Part shown: positions 55,386 to 64,000 of the stretch, one piece after another
Layout: every line of letters begins with the position of its first letter
Numbering within the stretch: the first letter of the stretch is position 1
From: Histoplasma ohiense
Taxonomy: Eukaryota > Ascomycota > Eurotiomycetes > Onygenales > Ajellomycetaceae
NCBI GenBank assembly: GCA_017607445.1
Contig: JAEVHH010000001.1
Location: 1,364,001 to 1,428,000, forward strand
DNA length: 64,000 bases
Direction of reading: 5' to 3'
Notes under the pieces: model-generated
Database searches by the model: none
The model's input: the letters and a program-made list of their open reading frames with translations, nothing else
What the model was told of the DNA's origin: nothing
Translations under genes and position numbers: made by a program

Positions 55386-55398
55386 TTATAAATTGATT
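55386..55398 (+). other. F1 primer-binding site, nearly complementary to its own LTR
   Basis: TTATAAATTGATT directly follows the LTR. It pairs with AATCAATTTGTAA in the LTR at 12 of 13 positions; the one mismatch is a C-to-T change of the type seen throughout the block. Confidence 0.55.
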
Positions 55399-58300
55399 CT
55401 TCTGTGTTTAAAACTCAAGTGTCTCATTATTAGTTCTTACATCTGAGTGCATTGTTATCAGTTCTTATATCTGAGTGCATTGTTTACAGATCTGAGTGTC
55501 TAGTCATTACAAGAGATCTCTTGTGAGTCTGAGTGCTTTTATCATTAGTTATATAGACTGTCATATCTAAGTATCTGAAACACAATCAACTGTATTCTAC
55601 AAAATCTGAGTGTCTACAAACTGTAACACTGTGAATAGTGTTCACAAAGAAGCTTGATTAAGCTTAGCACTGCAACACTGTGAATAGTGTCTGTGAGAGA
55701 ACTGAATGTCTACAAGTATTTCTTTTCTTTTTTTTATTATTATATGTTCTTAGATATTGAAATGAACTATGAGCAATTCTATGAACACTCACTGCATTCA
55801 AACACAGTGAATGATAACTTAGATCTACAAAGCATTTTTCAGCAGCAGATGCTACAGATGACTGAATTGCAACAATAACTTGCTGAGATGAGTACTTCTG
55901 CATTCATCATTTCTTCTACACCCACATCTCATGAAAAGCTCTCAAGAGAGAAGCTCTCAATTCTCAACAAATACAAGAGAAATCTAGCACTCTACTTTGC
56001 ATGAAAGTCAAAAATGAATGTCAAATTGAACATTGATGAATGAGCAATAGACTCACTATTCAATCAAGCATGGTATATTCATAGCAGATTGAATGATGAT
56101 GTGTTAGCAAAATTTCAACTCTGAATGAATCATTGTCAGAATCATCAGCATATATCAGAGCTAGTCTTTCAACAACTCAACTCTCTCTTTCTCAATTCTA
56201 CACTTCAAGCCAAGATGTTAGACTGGCTTAATCAAACTCATCAGATGAATGTTGTGTTGACAACTTATCTTTCTGAATTCAATCACAAGCTTCTAGAAGC
56301 AGATGAGCAAGACTGAAACAATGCTGTCAAGATCAATATATTGTTCAAAAACTTGAACTTTCAGTTGCATAACTGAAGTATAGAATATCTGAAGCTCTTA
56401 ATATACAGTGAATTCTGCACTGATCTTTATCTGTTGAACAACAATCTGTCTCAGTTCTGTGCACTTCAAAATCACAGAGAATTCTGCTGAACAAATATGT
56501 ATGCTCTGAACTGCTCTACAGCATTCCCCATCTTCAAATCAGAATCAATGAACTGAGTCCCACACATAAACACAAATTGTTTGAGAGTTTTCAACATCTC
56601 AGAGAAGAATGCTGCTGACTGAATCATCAGAGAAGTCTGCATACACTGTGACAAATCAGAGCACTTTGTGAATCAATGTCTGAATGCAATCATTCTGAGT
56701 AAATCCTTCACATGTGTAAACACTGTGTCGTCTGCAGATAGACAAGAACAGGGAAAAGACAAGCTCTCACTCTAAAACACAGACAAGAGCTCAAGAAGCA
56801 GAAAGCTAGCTGAAGATTTGAGTAGAAGATACAAATAGATACAATTATAGTTTCTGTCATTGTAAATAGTTTAGTCAATGTATGAGCAATGATAGACAGT
56901 GGTTTTCTTCACTACACTCTTATAGACATTCAGCTGATTGAGAAACATAAGCTTCAGTATATTTTCTTTTTCAAACTGTATAAACTCAGTGAATTTGACA
57001 GTCTCAGAGAATTCACCTTCTACAACATGGTAAGATTCAATGTTGATGTAGAAGAACATAAGAAAAAGAATATATATACATATGAAATACAAGATCTTGA
57101 GTATGATCTAATGCTCAGTCTATTATGACTCACAGAATTTGAAACCTTGTTGAATGCATGCAACTGCTGTCTTATTTTCTCAGAAGATGACTGTGTTTAT
57201 AAGAAGAATGTTAATAGAACTGCTGATCTCACTCAGATATCAGTGAAAGTGTACAAACTACTAACTCATCAAATGCATGAGAAGAAGAATGTTCAAGTGT
57301 TTGCTGCTAGCATGATGAATATCAAAAAAGTGTTAGAAAAGCTAGAATTCAAAGATCTCAAGAAACTATGCAAGAAACTACTCAAATTGTACAAAGACTT
57401 CACAGATGTGTTCAATGAAAAAGAAGCTGAAAAGCTTTCTTCTTATTGAGAATCCAGTATAGATCATACAATTGAGCTCATCAAGAAGAACAGTAAGAAT
57501 TCATAATCACTCTAAGATTCTCTCTACAGCATGTCATATGACAAGCTTCTCATTCTACAAAAAACACTCAATGAACTATTGAACAAAGACTTCATTCATA
57601 TTAGCAACTCACCCACTGCAGCATCTGTACTGTTTGCAAAGAAATCAGAAAAAGACTTACAATTCTGCATTGACTATCAAGAACTCAACAAGATTACATG
57701 AAAGAATCAATACTCTCTCCCACTCATCAATGAAACACTCAAATGAGTAGAAAAAATAAAATGATTTACAAAGCTTGACATCTCTGCAGCCTTCTATAAG
57801 ATAAGGATTAATGAAGATGACAAATGACTAACCACTTTTTGTATGTGTTATGAATTATACAAATGAACAGTGACTCTCTTTGGATTAGTGAATGCTCTGA
57901 GCATGTTTCAGAAATACATTAACTGAGCTCTATAAGATCTGCTCAATGAGATCATCTCAGTATACATGAATGATATTCTGATCTTCACTGATGAATCACT
58001 CACTGAACACTGCAAGCACATACAACAAATGCTTGATCATCTACAAAAAGCTGAACTGCAAGTGAACATTGACAAATGCAACTTCAAGATCAAGTCTACA
58101 ATCTATCTAGAATTCATCATCAAAGCTGAAAAAGATGTACACATGAATTCTAAGAAGATGGAAGCAATTCTCAACTGAGAGACATCAGTCTTGATAAAAG
58201 AGACTAGAAGCTTTCTAGAATTTGTCAACTTCTATCAAAGATTTATCAAAGACTTCTCTGATATCATACAATCACTGACAGATCTGATCTGAAAAGATGT

Positions 58301-59634
58301 CATGTTTCAATGAACTGACAAAGCAGATGCAGCATTCAAAAAGCTGAAGTGTATGTTCACAAATGCTTCAATACTGCAATCATTTGATCTGAATAAGTAT
58401 ACAATTCTCAAAACAGATGCCTCAGATTATATAGTAGATGGAACACTGATGCAATATGATAACAAAGATATTCTACAACTCTATATCTTCATCTTGAAAA
58501 AGATGTCACTCACTGAATGCAACTACAAGATCTATGACAAGAAGCTTCTAGCAATTATATAATGTCTCAAAAAATGAGAGTCTGAACTTATGAGCATTGA
58601 AAAGTTTGAGATTGTTATCAATCATAAGAACTTAGAGTACTTCACAATTACTTGTAAGCTCACTGAAAGATATATGCATTGATCATTGTTTCTTAGCTGT
58701 TTTTCATTCACAATTTGTTATCAATCTGAAGTAGAGAACACTCTTGTGAATGCTCTGTTCTGCTGAGAACAAGATATACCATCTGATGACTTGAATGACA
58801 GATGAAAACATTGAGAGCATTGATTAATCAACTCTGCAATTATAGAAAGTTCTACACAATCAGACAAACTCTGCATACATGTCAATCAGTTCTGAGCTCA
58901 AGAACTCTTGCTCAAAGAACAATGAAAGCTAGCAGCAGAAGCAGATAAATTCTGACAACAAGTCACTGAAACTGTATGAAACAGAGCATCTTGATTCTCT
59001 GCAAGTGTATATTCAAGAACAGATATCTCAGCATATTTGATTGATGATGACAACTGCTTACACTTTCAAGATAGACAATGAGTTCTCAATTCAGAATCTC
59101 TATGAACACAGATCATGCAAGAAATTCATGACTCACTGATGATCAAACACTCAGAACATGAAATTATGTACAATATCATTGCTCAAGAATTCTATTGATC
59201 AGATATATCAAAAGATATACACTGATTCATACACAACTGTGATCACTGCAGCTCAGTGATGACATGACAAGAACATCAAAAAGAGATGCTGAAGTCTCTA
59301 TCTATCTCTGACTGAATTTGATGTAATATAGCTATTGATTTTGCAGTTTCTTTATCTGAAAGTGGAGGTTCTACAAACATTCTAGTCATTGTTGACTGAC
59401 TCAGCAAGGATATAATACTACAGCTCTGTGACAAGATGAACACTGAAGTAGTTGCAGATGCCTTCATCAGAAGCCTGTTCTATTATATACACAGTCTGTC
59501 TTCATTCATTGTATCAGATAGAGACAGTCAATTCATCAGTGCACTCTGAGCCTGCATATGCCAATTATTAAGAATTGAATGAAAGTTATCAACAGTGTAT
59601 CATTCAGAGACTGATGAAGCTACTTGTAACGGGC
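55399..59634 (+). pseudogene. F1 degraded gag-pol
   Basis: gag starts at 55762 (MNYEQFYEHSLHSNTVND). The capsid-like block runs from about 56125 (NHCQNHQHISELVFQQLN), with a degenerate knuckle near 56640. Protease-like MIDSGFLHYTLID is at 56889, the region LIFSEDDCVYKKN near 57172, reverse transcriptase VYMNDILIFTD at about 57960-57993 (YMND in place of YxDD), RNase H (LKTDASDYIVDGTLMQYDN) near 58407-58463, and integrase to 59634 including SFIVSDRDSQFIS near 59506. Multiple in-frame stops occur, so it is inactive. Confidence 0.8.
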
Positions 59635-60158
59635 GTACTTCAATTAATGATTTGATACTATTCTAATTACAGATTACGAATTGATTAAGGAAAGAAAGAG
59701 AAAAGAAATCAGAAGAAAAGATTGTATGAAGAGAGTTCTTATAGAGAAAAGTTTGAGATGAAAGAATATCAGAAGCCACTCCACAGTGGAGTGCAGAGTG
59801 GAAGAATATTAAAAGATATGTATAAGAATCATTAGAAGCTATACAAGTGTGGAATATGAGATGAGGAAATCATTGAGAGCTATACAGAAGAATCATTAGA
59901 GACTGCATGAGTGTGAAACACAGAGCAGAAAAATGTAAGAAGCTACATGAAAGAATTGTTAGAGACTACACAAACACAGAGCACAGAGTGGAAGAATGTT
60001 AAAAGCTATATGAAAGAATTGTTAGAAACTACACAAATGCAGAGCACAGAGCAGAAGAACATTGAGGATTATATAAAATCACAACAGTCAGAAACAAGCA
60101 GATGCAGAAGAGGAGTTGATTGTGTAAGTTAATTACTAATAAATACTAATCCATCACA
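59635..60158 (-). mobile_element. R3 left (3') LTR
   Basis: TGTAACGGGCGTAC ... ATCCATCACA, 524 bp, with the internal repeats of about 60 bp (about 59820-60070). Confidence 0.87.
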
Positions 60159-63100
60159 TTATCCCTCTCTACTGAGGTGAGTGAGAATTCATAGATGTCA
60201 AAGGCAGTGGTGTTCTTCAAGACAGATGTGGATTCCCAGATCAGATGATTGTATTCTACTCATTTGACAAGATATTTACAGTGATGGTGATTGATTCTAT
60301 TGTCAAGAATTGCTTTGATTTTCCACTCAAGTTTGTTGTCTTCTTCTACAATGATGAGTGGCTGTCAATTGAAGATTCTCTGTGAGAGGAATGAATCCTC
60401 AGCTGTGGGTTGAAGCAGGTTCATATGAAAGACATCATGAATATCAGATGAGATGTTGAGTTGATAATTGTATGTATCTAGCACTTTCTTCACTATATAC
60501 TTGATGTGATGATAATCTAGTGTATACAAGAAGCAGTCTGTTCTTATATTCTTGAGATTCAGTCAGACTTTGTCTTCTACATAATATCAGATCACAGAAC
60601 TTTTTCTGATGTTTATTTGATTCTTATAATCTTGCTGAGCACTGATCATTGAAGCTTCTGCTTATTCACAGACTTTCTTCAGCTTGCTCATGATGTTCTC
60701 TGCTGTCTGTATAAGACTGTAGATGTATGCAGTTTCTTGAGAAGTCTCAGAGAAGTTCAGAATCTCTAAGTTGTATCTGTATAGAAGAAAAAATGAGCTT
60801 ATATCTGTCATAGTGGAATCTTGACTGTTAATTGCAATCTCAGCATGTGGCAGCAGATTGCTTCAGTTGTCTTATGTGTAATTGCAGAACTTACAGAGAA
60901 TGTTCTTTATCATTTATATTATTCTCTCAGTAGCTCCATCAGTCTCTGAGTGATACACTGTTGATAACTTTTGTTTGATTCTTAATAATTAGCATACACA
61001 GATTCAGAGTGCACTGATGAATTGACTATCTCTATCTGACACAATGAATGAAGACAGACTGTGTATATAATAGAACAGACTTCTGATGAAGACATCTGTA
61101 ACTACTTCAATGTTCATCTTGTCACAGAGCTGTAGTATTACACTCTTGCTGAGTCAGTTGACAATGACTAGAATATTCATAGAATCTCTGCTTTCAGATA
61201 AGAAAACTGCAAAATTGATAGCTATATCATATTAAGTTTGATCAGAGACAGATAGAGACTTCAGCATCTCTTTTCAGCATTCACATCATACTATCACTGA
61301 GCCACAGCAATCACAGTTGTATATGAACTGATGTATGTCTTTCAATATATCTGATCAGTAGAATTCTTGAGCAATGATGTTGTACATGATTTCACATTCT
61401 GAGTGCTCAGTCATTGATGAGTCATGAATTTCTTGCATGATTCATATTTGTAGAGATTCTGAATCAGAGACTCATCATCTATCTTGAAAGTGTAAGCAGT
61501 TGTCATCATCAATTGAACATGCTGAGATATTCATTCTTGAATATACACTTGCAGAAAATCAAGATGCTCTGTTTTGTACAGCTTCAGCAGCTTGTTGTCA
61601 GAATTCATTTGCTTCTGCTGCTAGCTTTCATTGTTCTTCAAGTGAGAGTTCATGAGCTCAGAACTGATTGACATGTATGTGAGATTCATCTGATTGTGTA
61701 GAACTTTCTATAATTGCAGAGTCAATTAATCAATACTCTCAGTGTTTTCATTCATTGTTCAAGTCATCAGATGATATATCTTGTTCTCAATGAGACAGAG
61801 CATCTGCAAGAATGTTCTCTACTTCAGATCAATAACAAATCATAAACAAAAAACAGCTAAGAAACAATGATCAATGCATATGTCTTTCAGTGAGCTTACA
61901 AGTGATTGTGAAGTACTCTAAGTTTTTATAATTGATAACAATCTCAAACTTTTCAATACTCATAAGTTCAGACTCTCATTCTTTGAGACATTGTATGATT
62001 GCTAGAAGCTTCTTGTTGTAGATCTCATAGTTGCATTCAGCAGATGACATCTTTTTCAAGATGAAGACACAGAGTTGTAGAACATCTTTGTTATTATATT
62101 GCATCAGTGCTCCATCTACTATGTAATCTGAGATATTCATTTCAAGAATTGTATGCTTATCTGAATCAAATGATTGCAGCATTGAGATGTTTGTGAATAT
62201 ATACTTCAGCTTTTTGAATGCTGTGTCTGTTTCATCAGTTCATTGAAACACAGCATCTTTTCAGATCAGATCTGTCAGTGGTCATATGATATCAGAGAAG
62301 TCTTTGATAAATCTTTGATAGAAGTTGACAAATTCTAGAAAGCTTCTAGTCTCTTTTACTGAGACTGATGTCTCTCAGTTGAGAATTGCTTCCATCTTCT
62401 TAGAATCCATGCATACATCTTTTTCAGCTTTGATGATGAATTCTAGATAGATTATAGACTTGATCTCAAAGTCACATTTGTCAATGTCCACTTGCAGTTC
62501 AGCTTTTTGTAGACAGTCAAGCACTTGTCATACATACTTGCAGTGCTCAGTAAGCAGTTCATCAGTGAAGATCAGAATATCATTCATATACACTGAGATG
62601 ATCTCATTGAGCAGATCTCATAGAGCTCAGTTAATGTATTTCTGAAACATGCTCAGAGTGTTCACTAATTCAAAGAGAGTCACTGTTCATTCATATAATC
62701 TGTAACATATATGAAAAGCAGTTAGCCATTCATCACCTTCATTAATCCTTATCTTATAGAAGGCTGTAGAGATGTCAAGCTTTGTAAATCATTTTGCTTT
62801 TTCTATTTATTTGAGTGTTTTGTTGATGAGTGAAAGAGAATATCAATTCTTCCATGTAATCTTGTTGAGTTCTTGATAGTCAATGCAGAATTGTAAGTCT
62901 TCTTCTGATTTCTTTGCAAACAGTACAGATACTGCAGTGAATGAGTTGTTAATATGAATGAAGTCTTTGTTCAATAGTCTGTTGAGTGTTTTTTGTAGAA
63001 TGAGAAGCTCATCACATGATATACTGTAGAGAGAATCTCAGAGTAATTGTGAATTCTTATCATTCTTCTTAATGAGCTCAATTGTATGATCTATATCAGA

Positions 63101-64000
63101 TCCTCAGTGAGAAGGAAGCTTTTCAGCTTTTTTTTCATTGAACACATCTGCAAAGTCTTTGTACAATTTGAATAGTTTCTTGCACAGTTTCTTGAGATCT
63201 TTGAGTTCTAGCTTTTCTAATGTTTTTTTGATATCCATCATGCTAGCAGTGAACACTTGGACATTCTTCTTCTTATATGCTTGATGAGTTAGTAGTTTGT
63301 ACACTTCTGCTGATATCTGAATGAGATCAGCAGTTCTATCAACATCCTTCTTATAAATATAATCATCTTCTGAGAAAATAAGACAGTGGTTGTGTGTGTT
63401 CAACAAGGTTTCAAATTCTGTGAGCTATGATAGACTGAGCATTAAATTGTACTCAAGATCTTGTATTTTGTATATGTATATATTCTTTTTCTCATGTTCT
63501 TCTATGTCAACATTAAATCTTACCATGTTGTAGAAGGCATATTCTCTGAAGCTGTCAAATTCACTGAGCTTATATGATTTGAAAAAAAGAATACACTGAA
63601 GCTTATGCTTCTCAATCAGCTGAGTGTCTATAAGAGTGTAGTGAAGAAAACCACTGTCTATCATTGCTTATACATTGACTAAATTATTTACAATGACAGA
63701 GATTATGATTGCATTCATTTGTATTTTCTGCTTGAATCTTCAGCTAGCTTTCTGCTTCTTGAGCTTTTATCTGTGTTTTAGAGTGAGAGCTTGTCTTTTC
63801 TCTGTTCTTGTCTATCCACAGATGACACAGCATTTACACATATGAGAGGTTTACTCAGAGTGATTGCATTCAGACATTGATTTGCAAAGTGCTCTGATTT
63901 GTCACAGTATATACAGACTTCTCTGACAATTCAGTCAGCAGCATTCTTCTCTGAGATGTTGAGGACTCTCAGACAACTTGTGTTTACATGTAGAATTCAG
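60159..64000 (-). pseudogene. R3 degraded pol and 3' part of gag (partial)
   Basis: On the minus strand from the window edge: gag knuckle region (about 63910), protease-like MIDSGFLHYTLID (63664), CLIFSEDDYIYKKDVDRTAD (about 63395), reverse transcriptase with YMNDILIFTD near 62590, RNase H (NISDYIVDGALMQYNNKD near 62130) and integrase toward 60900. It is broken by many stops. Confidence 0.78.

Larger units (their letters stand above)
54853..59634 (+). mobile_element. Ty3/Gypsy element F1, forward orientation, cut by R3
   Basis: 5' LTR 54853-55385, then gag-pol on the + strand to within integrase, where the R3 LTR begins at 59635. The remaining 3' part presumably lies beyond the window on the far side of R3. 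It belongs to the same family as R1-R3 (same LTR and proteins). Confidence 0.82.
59635..64000 (-). mobile_element. Ty3/Gypsy element R3, reverse orientation, inserted in F1, runs off the window
   Basis: The 3' LTR is at 59635-60158, the polypurine tract at 60159, and pol then gag read on the minus strand to the window end. The target duplication cannot be checked because the other end is outside. Confidence 0.82.

Noticed and set aside
1..64000. tRNA or rRNA genes
   Set aside because: No convincing B-box (GGTTCRANNCC) with a matching cloverleaf, and no rRNA core sequence, was noticed by eye. A covariance search would be needed to exclude one fully.

Overview
This is fungal nuclear DNA from a filamentous ascomycete. 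The genes have short spliceosomal introns (GTRNGT donors, CTAAY-type branch points, YAG acceptors), and the set includes a HIS4 trifunctional enzyme, UTP11, CMC1, TAF9 and a lipin. The right-hand third is an AT-rich, CpG-poor block of nested Ty3/Gypsy retrotransposons carrying C-to-T and G-to-A damage. That combination fits Eurotiomycetes, most likely Onygenales (Blastomyces/Emmonsia-like). The organism call is inference, because no species marker is present.

Layout. 1-720: 3' end of an unrecognised gene. 1606-5182: four-exon gene for a large disordered Ser-rich protein. 5183-12900: about 7.7 kb without a credible protein gene, pyrimidine-rich on the + strand and broken by a homopurine block at 9045-9347. 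Its last 3 kb (9898-12810) is an array of about 24 diverged hairpin modules spaced about 120 nt, with an almost invariant TCGAG loop, conserved flanking boxes and stems whose arms change together. 13345-13746: 3' fragment plus LTR of the Gypsy family, with CpGs still present.

14923-19996: a candidate RiPP (dikaritin-type) locus. A secreted precursor with Kex2-separated Tyr-rich repeats (minus) is divergent from a UstYa/DUF3328 gene (plus) with both HxxHC motifs. A secreted GH47 alpha-mannosidase (minus) follows convergently, and a Ure2-like glutathione S-transferase lies further on (22151-23205, minus).

24557-36400: ordinary gene-dense housekeeping DNA: HIS4 (+), an SDR dehydrogenase (+), UTP11 (-), CMC1 (+), TAF9 (-), a possible 46-codon ORF (+) and a lipin/PAH1 phosphatidate phosphatase (-). 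UTP11 and CMC1 share a divergent promoter.

37121-64000: a nest of retroelements. An outer element A starts with two tandem LTR-plus-leader copies and is split by element R1. R1's right LTR is split by element R2. A reverse-oriented Gypsy pol relic (B), a forward element (F1) and another reverse element (R3) inserted into F1 follow. Target-site duplications support two of the nesting steps. R1, R2 and F1 carry a primer-binding site complementary to their own LTR, which suggests self-priming. All element ORFs are broken.

Exon models were built by eye from splice signals, reading-frame continuity and recognised family motifs. Where the exon lengths sum to a whole number of codons and conserved motifs are restored, confidence is high.
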